Of a stretch of 64,000 bases of DNA, positions 50,958 to 61,739 are shown piece after piece. The notes beneath the pieces were generated by a model. It saw nothing but the letters and a program-made list of their open reading frames with translations. It did not search any database and had not been told where the DNA came from. Position 1 is the stretch's first letter; each line of letters opens with the position of its first letter. Origin of the DNA: Homarus americanus (Eukaryota > Arthropoda > Malacostraca > Decapoda > Nephropidae); contig NW_024725489.1 in assembly GCF_018991925.1 (NCBI RefSeq), forward strand, positions 6,324,726 to 6,388,725. The letters are read 5' to 3'. The translations under genes and the position numbers were made by a program.

Positions 50958-51350
50958 TTTTTTTTTTGGCGGAAGGGCTACTATTGACAGATTTTTTTTA
51001 GCGGGAAGACTTACTATTGACAGATTTTTTTATGGGAAGACTTGCTATTGATAGATTTTTTTAGCGGGAAGAATTTATTATTGACAGATTTTTTAGCGGG
51101 AAGACTTACTATTAGCTGACAGATTTTTTTAGCGGGAAGACTTACTATTGACAGATTTTTTTAGCGGGAAGACTTACTATTGATAGATTTTTTTAGCGGG
51201 AAGACTCACTATTGACAGATTTTTTTAGCGGGAAGACTTACTATTGATAGATTTTTTTAGCGGGAAGACTCACTATTGACAGATTTTTTTTTAGCGGGAA
51301 GACTTACTATTGACAGATTTTTTTAGCGGGAAGACTCACTATTGACATTT
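50958..51350. repeat. ~32-bp minisatellite, TTTTTTTAGCGGGAAGACTT type
   Basis: About 12 units of gacagatttttttagcggga plus agacttactatt, alternating gacag/gatag. The repeats include AGCGGGAA-like sequence close to an E2F core (TTTSSCGC), although the flanking bases do not fit well. Confidence 0.92.
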
Positions 51351-51487
51351 TTTTTTTTCAGTGAGAATTCCCAATGTTTACTTAGATTTCTGACAGACAA
51401 TTGCTAGTCATCTTTACGTACTTATTAATGTCATTTTTATACAACAAACTCTTTTTTTTTTTAATATCTCCATCTTTTTCTTTGCAG

Positions 51488-51525
51488 GTAAATATGAGTG
51501 ATGACGTTTGTGTGTACAGATGGCG
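51488..51525 (+). other. Candidate short exon with strong splice signals
   Basis: A long pyrimidine tract (51,447-51,483) ends in tttctttgcag at 51,487, a good 3' splice site. A GTGAGT donor follows at 51,526-51,531. The 38 nt between contain ATG at 51,494 and would encode MSDDVCVYRW. No homology is recognised, and gtaaat directly after the AG could itself be a chance donor. It is reported as a weak candidate only. Confidence 0.22.
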
Positions 51526-51637
51526 GTGAGTAATGTACAGTATTTTTTTTTATATAGATATATTCTCTCTAGTTTTTCCTAATATAAAGGTTAACGATAT
51601 AATATTGGAACATTATCCTACAGTCGGTTAATGTTCG

Positions 51638-51693
51638 ATTAGGTTAGTTTAGGTTAGGTTAGGTTAGGTTAGGTTAGGTTAGGTTAGGTTAGG
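51638..51693. repeat. (TTAGG)n interstitial telomere-like repeat
   Basis: About ten nearly perfect TTAGG units occur, with one variant near the start (ttagttt). Confidence 0.93.
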
Positions 51694-52302
51694 TTTTATT
51701 AAAGTATTGTTAGTTAAGTAAGGTAGTTTACGTATCCACTAATCTTTATTAATTAACTGTTTTACCTTTATCACTGCCATACTATGTGGTTAATGTGACG
51801 ATATCTGAACATTATCATCATCTGGTTAAAGTTTATTGAGGTTCATTGTGTTTCGGTTAATTTAGATAAGTTTACTAAGTTAATAGTTAATGTTTTGATA
51901 TCGTAACATTATCCTGATCGGAATATCGGGACGTCAAGGCAATAAGGCTGAAATCCCTGATACCAAACAATGGATTATTGACCTTTATAGTTCTTAAGTC
52001 GTCATATCGTAAACACTATCGCCTGTCTTTCTATAAATGACACAGTAATGCGGTTTGTGTGTATGATTACTGGCTATATGGGTGATAGTGGTATCCAACA
52101 GACCTATGTAGAGTATAGTTCAGCCATAGTGTGTATTTAAGCCACCAATTTATGTCTGAGTTAGCTTGTTATCTTTTTATGTACAAGTTAGTTTGTTAAA
52201 TTAGCTTGTGTTGGCGTCTCAAAGGATCGTACATTATTTTCTCTTAATTGTTGGTGCTAGAAAAAAAATTCCTGCTTCGGCTACGGCACAGTGATAGCAA
52301 GT
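51694..52302. other. Unique AT-rich spacer
   Basis: No gene or repeat is recognised. Confidence 0.5.
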
Positions 52303-52315
52303 ATGGCGGGTAAGT
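52303..52315 (+). other. ATG GCG G followed by a consensus splice donor
   Basis: The text gcaagtATGGCGGgtaagt places a start codon in good Kozak-like context (A at -3 is missing, but Ala GCG follows) directly against a perfect GTAAGT donor. It could be the end of a first exon, or chance. No supporting reading frame can be joined. Confidence 0.2.
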
Positions 52316-52529
52316 TGTGCCGAGACTGTAGTGTACACTGTAGCGTTTACTCCCTCCCTCACTGAGGATAAATTTAACAAACGAATCGCAGAGCCCGGAG
52401 CTTCTTTACCGGGCGAGTGTTAACCAGTTGTAGTATTTGTTATTGTTTTTGTTTTGTTAGTGTTGGCGGCCCGTGCTGAGGTTATCTCGGCGTGTTGGTG
52501 AATGTTGGTGGTGATAAGTGTGGTAAACA

Positions 52530-53072
52530 GCGCCTCGCATGCGGCCACCAACACCTGCCGCATCACCGCCCTTACTACACATGCGCCACTCACTATTGAC
52601 CTTTTAACACACCCGGGCAAGGTGAACCACACAGGTGATCATAGTTACCACATGTCGCTACTCTATCCTGGATTCTTGTCTTGGCGGAAATAAAGCAGTG
52701 GGGGAATCTGTAAATAGTAGCGTAAATCGAGCATGTTTTGAGTCTCTCTGGTGTTCTCAGGTTGCAGGTTGGTTGGGGGGATGATAATATGTGAGGAACG
52801 GGAGCGGCACTCCAGCGGCGCAGCCACTGATTGGCTGACAACGACGTAACCGTCGAGTGATTGGTCGCCGCTGACGCCATCCCGTCTCTCATTGGTTGCT
52901 GATGATGTCATTGGTTATTTCTCTGTTCCGTGGCGGTGTGTTCATATTGTTGTTTTTGTGTTTGCCGTCGCGAGGTGTGTAAAAGTTTTCAACGGGATTA
53001 GAAAATCAGCTGTGAGCTTTAGCACTTGTGTTTCCTCCGGCGTGTAATACAAGTGTGCCATAAGTGGTGTGT
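52530..53072 (+). promoter_or_regulatory. Candidate CCAAT-box promoter and 5' UTR
   Basis: Four ATTGG pentamers (CCAAT on the minus strand) lie at 52,830-52,834, 52,860-52,864, 52,891-52,895 and 52,910-52,914. Spacings are 30, 31 and 19 bp; spacing near three helical turns is typical of NF-Y-bound promoters. NRF1/Ewg-like sequences (cgcatgcgg at about 52,537 and acatgcgcc at about 52,579) and a CRE variant TGATGTCA at 52,904 are nearby. The region to 53,340 is unusually GC- and CpG-rich for the window. I see no coding exon, so gene and direction (plus favoured) are uncertain. Confidence 0.5.
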
Positions 53073-53340
53073 ATGAGCGGTGACAAGTGTTAGTGGAGGA
53101 GTGTGGAGGCAGGGAGCGTGCGTGGCGCCCCGCTGCTGGGAGCTACAGTCTCTGCCGCCCCTCTTGCTCTTCCTTCCTCCTCCTCCTCCTCCTTCCCCAT
53201 CGCCGCCGTCACCATCGCCGAGCCTGTGTGGGCGGAGGTGTTTGGGTGTTGGTCCTGCCATCTGCCACACTCCTCCCCTACACCCTCTGCCAACACACCC
53301 CGCAGGTCTCTCGTATTCTTAACTTACACATTTCGGTAAT
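53073..53340 (+). other. GC-rich candidate 5' UTR with a short upstream ORF
   Basis: An ATG at 53,073 opens a 6-codon frame (MSGDKC) that stops at 53,091-53,093. The following GC-rich sequence (gccgcccctcttgctc, cctcctcctcc, atcgccgccg) is open in several frames with no ATG-initiated conserved protein. A CAG-GT junction at about 53,304 could be a donor. It is compatible with a first non-coding exon, by inference only. Confidence 0.3.
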
Positions 53341-53344
53341 GCAG

Positions 53345-53880
53345 ATATAGCGTAATGTATGTTTATGTGTACCTGTGAGTGCATGTGTACCAAGTAGTAT
53401 GTGCGCGTGTGTATACCAAGGATAGTATGTGCTTGTGTGTGTCTACCAATGATGGTATGTACATGTGTGTACTAAGTAGTATGTACGTGTTTGTGTTCAT
53501 CATTTAGTATGCGCGTGCTTTAATGTGTATGAGACAGCATTTATGTGTACAATCGCAGTGTGTGTGTGTTTGTTAATAGTGTAAGTGTACATGTGTGTAG
53601 ACCAGATAATGTGTGTAGGGGGTAGTGTATGTGTGCGCGTGTGTATATACCAGATAGCGGATGCGTGTGTGTGCGTGTGTGTGTAACAGGTAGCGGATGC
53701 GTGTGTGTGTACCATATAACGTGTGCCTGCCTGTGCACCAATTAGCGTGTGCGTGTGTGTGTACCAGATACCGTGTGCGTGGGTGATTAACGGGTCGCGG
53801 ATGCGTGCGTGTGTATCTGATGTCGTGTGCCTGCCTGTGTACGTGTGTGTACCAGATCATGTGCGCGTGTGTGTGTGTAC
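53345..53880. repeat. Degenerate GT-based minisatellite, GTGTGTACCAGATA type
   Basis: Units of about 30-60 bp share gtgtgtgtaccagata, gcgtgtgcgtg and ggatgcgtgtgtg. The array contains many CG dinucleotides, unlike the plain GT tracts elsewhere. Frames across it are repeat artefacts. Confidence 0.82.
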
Positions 53881-54436
53881 GAAGAAGATAACAGCTATCT
53901 GCCTTATCTGTTATCGCAGGTGCTGGTATCAATGATAGTAGGTCAACGAGGAGGCCAGACGAGCAGTTATCACGTGATCTGTCCCGATAACGTGTTTAAA
54001 AGGCAATTGATAACACGGTCGAGCAAGGTCCAAATTTATCAGTGTAAATCCTTGTAATTATTTTGTGGTAAAAGTTATTATCTTTTCTTAAATTATCTTA
54101 TAATTTTTTGGATCACCTGAAGATTAGACACCCTAGCTTTTGTCACCTGATAATTAAAACAGCCTAATGTTACCTGAGGGGGGGGGGAAGGAATAGGGTG
54201 GTTAATCTTAAGGTGAAAATAAGCTTTGTGTGTCTAAGCTTGAAGTGATTTGTACTATTTTTTGGCAGGAGTTAAAAGTATTAAAAGTTTACATTGAATA
54301 TAACTTTGGTTTTGATGAATATTTATGACTGTAGCTAAGGTTTATATTGATGTAATATTTTGAAATTATACTTTGATATTTTGTGAGCGAGTTGTATATT
54401 TTACTGTATTATTTTGTACTTGTAATTAAGAGTAGT
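53881..54436. other. Unique spacer
   Basis: No gene is seen. At 53,890-54,040 it contains several ttatc/gataa-type GATA motifs (ttatctgttatcgc, gttatcacgtgatc, cccgataacg). No repeat is present. Confidence 0.45.
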
Positions 54437-54645
54437 AGCTTGAGGTGGAGTAAGGGATGGAGTGGGTGGAGTGAGGGAGGGAGTGGGTGGATTGAGGGAG
54501 GGAGTGGGTGTAGTGAGGGAGGGAGTGGATGTAGTGAGGGAGGGAGTGGGTGGATTGAGGGAGGGAGTGGATGTAGTGAGGGAGGGAGTGGGTGTAGTGA
54601 GGGAGGAAGTGGGTGGAGAGGAAGGAAGTGGGTGGAGAGAGGGAG
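54437..54645. repeat. 17-bp minisatellite, GTGAGGGAGGGAGTGGGT type
   Basis: About 11 units of gagggagggagtgggtg with alternating gtagt and gatt endings. It directly abuts the inverted-repeat arm. Confidence 0.92.
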
Positions 54646-54676
54646 TGAGTTTATATAAAATGAATGCTTAGGTACG

Positions 54677-54726
<50 letters not shown>

Positions 54727-55312
54727 ATAAATTGTGTGTGTAAGACCGTGGTTATATATGTATAGGCACGTAGTTGTATTATTAGGCAGTTCGTTGTATT
54801 CTAAGGCACGTAGTTGTGGTTGTAAGAACGTTGTTGTGTTTATAAGTTCTTAGTTGCATATAATAACATAAGAATGGAGGAAACTGCAGCGGGCCTATTG
54901 GCTCATACTGGGCAGTCCCATTTACACCCAACCCCTATTGCTCATATATCCATCCAACCTGTGTTTGAACCTATCCAGCGTATTCGAGTTAATGATGATA
55001 TTTGGTAATTTGTTCCACTCGTCCACTACTCTATTTCCAAACCAGTGTTTACCTATCTCGCGCCTAAATCTAAATTTGTCTTAATTTTAAACCATTGTTA
55101 CGAGTTCGCTCCTGGTTGGATAGTTTGAGTACCTTTGTTATGTCACCTTTATTTAACCCTGACTTCCATTTATACACCTCTATCATATCGCCCCTCACTC
55201 TACGTCTCTCGAGGGAGTGCAAATTGAGATGCTTTAACCTGTCTCTGTACTCAAGGTTCCTAATGCCTGGGATTAGTCTTGTCATTCTCCTCTAAATTCT
55301 TTCTAAGGATTC
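54646..55312 (-). repeat. Inverted-repeat arm B (partner 24,191-24,830)
   Basis: On the minus strand this repeats the LINE 3' end and its non-LINE 3' flank, including a GT tract (54,677-54,724) and irregular taggcacgtagttgt units. The shared flank shows that the two loci are related by duplication or by a chimeric assembly join, rather than by two separate LINE insertions. Confidence 0.88.
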
Positions 55313-55318
55313 TATATC
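54862..55318 (-). mobile_element. 5'-truncated LINE, minus strand, possible CATAT target duplication
   Basis: The minus strand encodes MDIESLERI-like sequence, then RMTRLIPGIRNLEYRDRLKHLNLHSLERRRVRGDMIEVYKWKSGLNKGD and RTRNNGLKL, and ends in ccattcttatgttattat. CATAT occurs on both sides (54,857-54,861 and 55,319-55,323), although the right-hand copy overlaps bases that may belong to the element. Frameshifts are present and the element is inactive. Confidence 0.83.
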
Positions 55319-55692
55319 CATATGTAGGTACCTAGTTGTGTGTGTGTGAAGGTACGTTTATTTATTATTGTTGGTAAGTAAATTTACGTCATCCAAATAC
55401 GTATAAGAAAGTGGAGGTCTCTCTCTCTCTCAAGATAACAATATACCTAACCTAACCACATATGTCTTCCATCTCGTCACAACAACAGTTACTAAAGACG
55501 TGCCGGTGGACACAACAGTTACTAAACACACGCTGGGCATAATAATGAATAAATGATGCTGGTCAGGGTGATGGTGAGGGAAGAAGAGAAACAGGCTTAT
55601 GTATGACGTCAACTATCGGATATAACGCGGGAAGATTCCATTATTATTGTTTTCTACTGGGGGTCGTGTTGTGGGGGGTCGGGGTGCTGATG

Positions 55693-55736
<44 letters not shown>

Positions 55737-56689
55737 AGATCACTATAGGTTCCAGAGTGTTGCCATGGGGTACGCCTGTGTTTACATCACCAGTTAACAA
55801 CCTCGTGAGTATTACATCTGATAACACAAAGAACAATAATCGCGATATGATATGAGAACACAATCAGATGCTAAGATTATGTACATTCATGAGTTTAGTT
55901 CTTGTTGATGTTATAAAAAGAAATATATTTATCTTGAGTGACCACAAAGGCAGATATGAAGGACCTTGTAGTTATGAATATTTAATACGTATATATGTAA
56001 ACTTTATATCTTAAAATGAAAATAGAGTTAATATTTTAATAGAAGATATGATAAACCTTTGTAGTTTTGAATTCTTGTAATATGTATACATGTAGAGTTT
56101 GTATTTTAGTTTACATAGAAGGTACAGTTGTTTGGTATTGTGGTGGTGATGGTCGGTCAAGCGTTGCATTCTTTTGTATCGAAGAAAAATTAATTTTTAT
56201 ATTATTTTTTCATAATTAGGAGAACAGATTGTAAATCGTGGACATATTGGAAGTAGATCTTGTGTTACCTGTTGTGTGGTCAAGGTGTTGTTGATTATAC
56301 TTACACAGGTAATGGAAATGTACTGAGTATTGTGTTATATAATTTATAGAACTAGAACTTGTATAATCACACGAAACTTTCTCAGTAGTAGGTCTGGTGG
56401 TCTTAATTTTACCACATTTTCTATAATCATGAACTGAGATCAAGAGTTTTTTTTTATTATTCAGAACTACAAATAAAATTTTCTTTATTGATGAGAAAAA
56501 TAAAATATAACTTATCATTATTTATAGCCAGGGGAAGTAAATCAAACTTATATTTAATTATTTATGGCTGACGATAACGATTACTGTTATCACAACTTAC
56601 GACACAATTCTCTGCCTGTGATTACAATTTCTTCTTACCTGGGACTAAGAGAACGCTTCTAGAGGTGATAAGAGTCTCTGTGTAACTTA
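55319..56689. other. Unique AT-rich region
   Basis: No gene is recognised. A GT tract lies at 55,697-55,734. Confidence 0.5.
55697..55734. repeat. (GT)n microsatellite
   Basis: This tract has about 19 GT units. Confidence 0.95.
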
Positions 56690-57065
56690 GAAGTCATTTT
56701 GGTTAGGTTATTTTAAATTAAATTAGTTTAGTTTATTTGAGGTTAGGTTAGATTAGTTTCCATTAGATTAGGTTAGGTCAAGTTAGGCTAGGTCAGGTCA
56801 GGATTGTTATGTTAAGTTAGGTCAGGTTAGGGAAGTTAGGCTAGGTCAGGTCAGGATAGTTATGTTAGGTTAGGTTAGGTCAGGATAGTTATGTTATGTT
56901 AGGTTAGGTTAGGCCGGTTAGGCTAGGTCAGGTCAGGATAGTTATGTTAGGTTAGGTTAGGTCACAGATAGTTATGTTAGGTTGATGTGTTAGATTAGGT
57001 TAGGTCAAGTTAGGCTAGGTCAGGTCAGGATTGTTATGTTAAGTTAGGTCAGGTTAGGGTGTGTT
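56690..57065. repeat. TTAGG-derived array with GGTCAGG variants
   Basis: Irregular units of ggttaggtcaggtcagg and gttatgttaggttagg form higher-order repeats of about 55-60 bp. It is interstitial telomere-like in composition. Confidence 0.85.
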
Positions 57066-57894
57066 ATCTTGTGAGGTGGTTGTCCTCTGAACGTAAGTGT
57101 AATTATGTGTACTTTTTCTTGACCTTGAACTAATTAATGTTTAATTGTGTGTGTCAGAACCGGTCTGTATGTTGTTCATTGTATCGAACTTGTTCTTGTT
57201 ATTGTTCTTGTTAGCTTTTGTTGTTCTTGTTTTTATTTGTTTTTTAATGTTTTTATAGTTGTTTCTGTTATTTTTTTGTGGGTCTTGTTATTGTTTTTAA
57301 TGCTTTATGGTTCTTCCTGTGAATGTCCTTAGTTAATGTTTTTGTGACTGTTCTTGTACTTGATTTTTGTTTTCTTGTGTGTCTGAGTCTGCGTCTGTCT
57401 GTATGTGTGTGTATAATACATTATTTATTTCTGGACGGTAAAATACACCAATGTACCAACTAAGAAGTGTAATTGAGACGTCTCTAATACACACACAACA
57501 CACACACACACACACACACCCACACCCACCCACCAAGTACAGTATATTGTTACCTCTGAATTCATAATACACCATAAGAATCTCTTGCTGTCTGGCCTTG
57601 TGTATATGAGAGGAAGGGGGGGGAGAGGAGGAAGAGAATGGAGGAGGAGGAGGGAGTGGGGGGAAAGGTGGTGCAGAGGAAGGAATGCAGGGAAGTTGCA
57701 CTTGGCACCTGCAGTGCTGTGTTAGTGCTGTTGTCTGCAGTGAGTATGGGGAGGGTAGGGAAGGGGTAGGGAAGGGGTAAGGAAGAGAGAGCAAGCGAGG
57801 AAAGGAGGGATGTAAGGAGATGAGGGAAGGGGATGAAAAAGGGTGAGGGTAAGGGGTGAGGAGATGAGTATATGTGTAGGGGCAAAGGGGTGGG
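57066..57894. other. Unique spacer, T-rich then G-rich
   Basis: No gene is recognised. The minus-strand frame at 57,333-57,917 is proline/serine-rich low complexity over a G+A-biased stretch (57,610-57,900) and is not a credible protein. Confidence 0.5.
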
Positions 57895-58085
57895 GTGGTA
57901 GGGATCTGGCAGCTCAAAGTGTGTGGGGGGTGTAGGGTTCTGGCACAAGGGAGTGTTTAGGGGAGGGGGGTGGTGGGGGTCTGGCACAAGGGGAGTGTGT
58001 GGAGGGAGGGGGTGGTGGGGGTCTGGCAGCACAGGGAGTGTGTGGGGGAGGGAGAAGTGTGGGGTTCTGGCAGTGTAAAACAGGT
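57895..58085. repeat. ~50-bp G-rich minisatellite, GGGGTCTGGCACAAGGG type
   Basis: There are about four imperfect units containing ggtggtgggggtctggca and gggagtgtgtgg. Confidence 0.8.
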
Positions 58086-58428
58086 GGGAGAGTGTCTCAT
58101 AGGGAGGGAGCGGAGGAGGAGGAAAATGGAGTGGGTTAAAGGAGAGGGAGGGAGGGAAAGGAAGGGAGGATTGAAGGAGGAGATGGAGTGGGAGAGACTG
58201 AAGAGAGACCGTGTGTGAGAGTGAGGAAGGAGTGAGTGAGTACAGTGATGATTCTGGGAGTTTAGTTGAGGCCTTTCATCTTCCCCCCTCCCCCCCCTGT
58301 CATCACCGCTCAGCCTTCCTTACATAAACTGAAGGGGTGGTCGTGTATAGTCGTTACGGTGTTATGTGACGCTCGATTGTGTCATAATTGTAGTGATATT
58401 ACAGTACGGAGATGTTATATATGACAGT
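58086..58428. other. Unique spacer
   Basis: A G+A-rich stretch runs to about 58,235, then ordinary sequence follows. No gene is seen. Confidence 0.5.
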
Positions 58429-58473
58429 GTATGTATATATGTATGTATGTATATATGTATGTATGTATGTATG

Positions 58474-58507
<34 letters not shown>

Positions 58508-58579
58508 TGTATGTATGTATGTATATATGTTCCTCACTCTAGAAAGCTGTGAAGCATCAAATAACATTATAATCCCGTG

Positions 58580-58646
<67 letters not shown>
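58429..58646. repeat. (ATGT)n/(AT) and (AC)n microsatellites
   Basis: An ATGT tract with TATA interruptions (58,429-58,530) is followed by an AC tract (58,582-58,646). Confidence 0.94.
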
Positions 58647-58647
<1 letters not shown>

Positions 58648-58878
58648 CAAAAGACTCCCTCACCGTAACATAACAGGTCTACGTTAGTCACACAGGTGTA
58701 GGATGTCACCTGTGTGTCTTGCCAACCCTGAGAGTGTAAGCCAAGGCCTGGGTGTAGGTATGAATGGTTGGGGAGGGTGTTGGGGGTGGGGTGGGGTGTG
58801 GTGGGGGAAAAATACAGTTATTTGGGACTCTCACTAACTAACGTGTGTGTGTGTGTGTTTTCACTTTTGTATGATTTT

Positions 58879-58883
<5 letters not shown>

Positions 58884-58937
<54 letters not shown>

Positions 58938-59005
58938 AAATTTGTGTGTGGAGTTTAGGATCAAGAACAAGTAAGTATAAACACTTCTCGAAATAGATCG
59001 TTAGT

Positions 59006-59055
<50 letters not shown>
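58884..59055. repeat. (AC)n and (CT)n microsatellites
   Basis: An AC tract (58,884-58,935) is followed by a CT tract (59,009-59,055). Confidence 0.94.
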
Positions 59056-59057
<2 letters not shown>

Positions 59058-59362
59058 GAAATGTATTTATAAAAACAGATAGGAATAATTGTTGTTAGTT
59101 ATGGTGTTATTTGTTGTTCTTATAGTTATGGTGTTTGTTGTTCTTATTAGTTATGGTGTTTATTTGTTTCTTGTTGGTTGTAATTATTTGTTGTTGTTGT
59201 TAGTTATGGTGTTATGGTGTTGTTGTTCTTGTTAGTTATGGTGTTGTTGTTGTTCTTATTAGTTATGGTGTTGTTGTTCTTGTTAGTTATGGTGGTGTTG
59301 TTCTTGTTAGTTATGGTGTTGTTGTTCTTGTTAGTTATGGTGTTGTTGTTGTTATTGTTCTA
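59056..59362. repeat. Minisatellite, GTTGTTCTTGTTAGTTATG type
   Basis: About eight imperfect units of gttagttatggtgttgttgt with ttctt variants occur in a row, becoming more regular to the right. Confidence 0.85.
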
Positions 59363-59618
59363 CTGCTTATGTTGTAGTGGTTGTTGTAGTGGTTGTTGTT
59401 GTGGTTGTTGTAGTGGTTGTTGTAGTGGTTGTTGTAGTGGTTGTTGTTGTGGTTGTTGTTGTGGTTGTTGTAGTGGTTGTTGTTGTGGTTGTTGTAGTGG
59501 TTGTTGTTGTGGTTGTTGTTGTGGTTGTTGTTGTGGTTGTTGTAGTGGTTGTTGTTGTGGTTGTTGTAGTGGTTGTTGTTGTGGTTGTTGTAGTGGTTGT
59601 TGTGGTTGTTGTGTCTGT
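59363..59618. repeat. 12-bp minisatellite GTGGTTGTTGTA/T
   Basis: About 21 units of gtggttgttgta or gtggttgttgtt alternate irregularly. The unit length is divisible by three, which keeps frames open (poly-V or SGCC/CGCC). Confidence 0.93.
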
Positions 59619-59825
59619 TTTACCCTGTTAGGAAGTGGAGACCTGGATGTTAATGGATAGTGTTCCGAGTAATGGTTAGCCAGTGCAGTTGGTGAGTTGT
59701 CCGGTCATCTCGGACTATTCCTGACACTGGGTTCATACAGCCCATTAACTTAGGGTGTGATGGTTGTGTTGGTGACAGCTTCTACACCTTAAACAAATTC
59801 ATGAGGGACAATCATTATAATTATA
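59619..59825. other. Unique spacer
   Basis: No gene is recognised. Confidence 0.5.
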
Positions 59826-60016
59826 GATGATGATGATGATAGTGATGATGATGATGATAGTGATGATGATGATGATAGTGATGATGATGATGATAGTGAT
59901 GATGATGAAGATATATGAGATGAGATGATGATGAGAATGATGATGATGATAGTGATGATGATGATGTGATGATGGGATGATGATGATGATGATGATAGTG
60001 ATGATGATGATGATTT
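59826..60016. repeat. (GAT)n-based array with GATAGT interruptions
   Basis: There are about ten units of gatgatgatgatagt, irregular in the middle. Confidence 0.92.
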
Positions 60017-60376
60017 AGGTAAGTAGAAACACTCGACAGTATTCGTAAGATGAAGGCAAAAACTAAAGAATTTGGCGACTAACGAAAAACCATTATAAAC
60101 GGTAGAACAGAAAATAGAAAAAAAAAACAATAACAAAACAAGAAAACAAAAGTCCCAGTATATGTAAACAAAGCAAACAGAGATGCTGATATAATTACTG
60201 TCTAATATAAACCTATCAATTGTTTATGTCTTGCTATTATGTAGAAAAAAATGTTTCTTTTTATACCTGTGTAATTAGTTTCTCTCACCTTGATATAATG
60301 CCCAGGTGTTCAGGTGTTGGTCTAACAGGTATCTGATCACCTGAAGATTCGCCGATACTCATCTTATTGTCTTGGG
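60017..60376. other. Unique AT-rich spacer
   Basis: No gene or repeat is recognised. Confidence 0.5.
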
Positions 60377-60487
60377 GGTTAGGTTAGGTTAGTGTTGGGT
60401 TAGGTTAGGTTAGTGTTGGGTTAGGTTAGGTTAGATTAGGTTAATGTTGGGTTAAGTTAGGTTAATGTTAGGTTAACGTTAGGGTGG
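60377..60487. repeat. TTAGG-derived array
   Basis: Units are gggttaggttaggttagtgtt, about five in number, with variants. Confidence 0.87.
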
Positions 60488-60702
60488 TTAATCATCAGGT
60501 GACAGTAACACTCCAAACACAATTCACACAGTAATATTTCTTCTCTTAACAAAAACAAACAAATGAAGTATTACACAGTGTTGGGTTGAGCCACTTTTTT
60601 GTGTTGCTGCTGTCGCCTCCTCTTAAGTGTTGTGTGTTAAGGGAATGTTTTTTTTGTGATGGTGTGTTGACTTCTGGAATGAGAGTTGAGTTATGAAGCA
60701 AC

Positions 60703-61035
60703 TTGGTGGTGGAGGGTTTGTGAGTGGTGTGGGTAGGTTTGTGAGTGGTGTGGGTAGGTTTGTGGAGTGTGTGGGTAGGTTTGTGAGTGGTGTGGGTAGG
60801 GTTGTGGAGTGGTGTGTGGGTAGGTTTGGAGTGGTGTGTGTGGGTAGGTTTGTGAGTGGTGTGGGTAGGTTTGTGAGTGGTGGTAGGTTTGAGTGGTGGG
60901 TAGGTTTGTGAGTGTGGGTAGGTTGAGAGTGGTGTGGGTAGGTTTGTGAGTGGTGGGTAGGTTTGTGAGTGTTGTGGGTAGGTTTGTGAGTTGGATAGAT
61001 TTGTGAGTGGTGTGGGTAGATTTGTGAGTGTTGTG
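60703..61035. repeat. ~21-bp minisatellite, GGTTTGTGAGTGGTGTGGGTA type
   Basis: About 16 units of gtttgtgagtggtgtgggta with small deletions. Frames of RFVSGVG repeats are artefacts of the 21-bp period. Confidence 0.92.
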
Positions 61036-61739
61036 GGTTAGTAATAGTGGTCAGTAGGTGTGTTGTAGCAATGATTTATTTTGTAAGTAATAATTAGAAT
61101 TTGTATTTTGGACTTACTGTTACAAATGTTACCAATATTACAAAGATTTTAAACGTCAAAAGGATATAATTGTCTTGTGAAAAAAACAATAATTGAAACT
61201 ACTGAACAAGAAGAGTGACTTAATCGTTTATCATTTGAGGCCTGGTCGGTTACATACCAACCAGCGCCTTTCGAGCGAGCTGGAGGAAAGGTGAGAAAGA
61301 CTTTATTACTTGGAAAAACGTTTACGAACATTTTAAACTCGGCTAAAAATGTAAGTTGAGAATCCCTGCATAAACAACACTATGTAATATAAACAAAAGA
61401 AAGGCAATAAATGAAATAAACACAAACAAAGCCGTAATAGTATAAACAAAAGAGTAATGATACAATAAACAAAACAAAGCTGTAATAATATAAACAAAAG
61501 AGTAATGATACAATAAGCAAAACAGTTATAATATGGGGTTACGTAAACAAGACCAAAGTTGTAAGAAGGGCGTGCCTCCTGCCCACGCCCGGCTTACCGG
61601 CGGCGTGTGTCTCCTTCCCACGCCCTCCACACTCACTAAAAGTCAACTTGTGCACCTAAGCTACACGCCCTCCTACTCCCCAACGTAGTCTTCCAGGCGC
61701 CGACCTGCCCACTCACACGCACACACCACGCGCGCCAGG
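61036..61739. other. Unique spacer
   Basis: Short imperfect repeats of gtaataatataaacaaaaga occur at 61,433-61,510. The part from 61,560 is GC-rich and leads into the next array. No gene is recognised. Confidence 0.5.

Noticed and set aside
52593..52892. 99-codon minus-strand frame starting with ATG in the promoter-like region
   Set aside because: It could suggest a bidirectional promoter, but its start lies within the CCAAT cluster itself and the protein has no recognisable feature.
53103..53339. 78- to 87-codon plus-strand frames downstream of the CCAAT boxes
   Set aside because: They begin at GTG-type or other non-ATG codons and consist mostly of GC-rich low complexity, so they are kept only as possible 5' UTR.
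57333..57917. 194-codon minus-strand proline/serine-rich frame
   Set aside because: It is low-complexity sequence over a purine-rich stretch, without a domain or a conserved start.
59214..59660. SGCC/CGCC cysteine-rich 148-codon frame
   Set aside because: It is an effect of the 12-bp unit, open in the other frames too.
61231..61290. Possible 22-nt minus-strand microexon between a pyrimidine-rich acceptor and GTATGT
   Set aside because: Short splice motifs of this quality arise often by chance, and no adjoining exon or conserved frame supports it.
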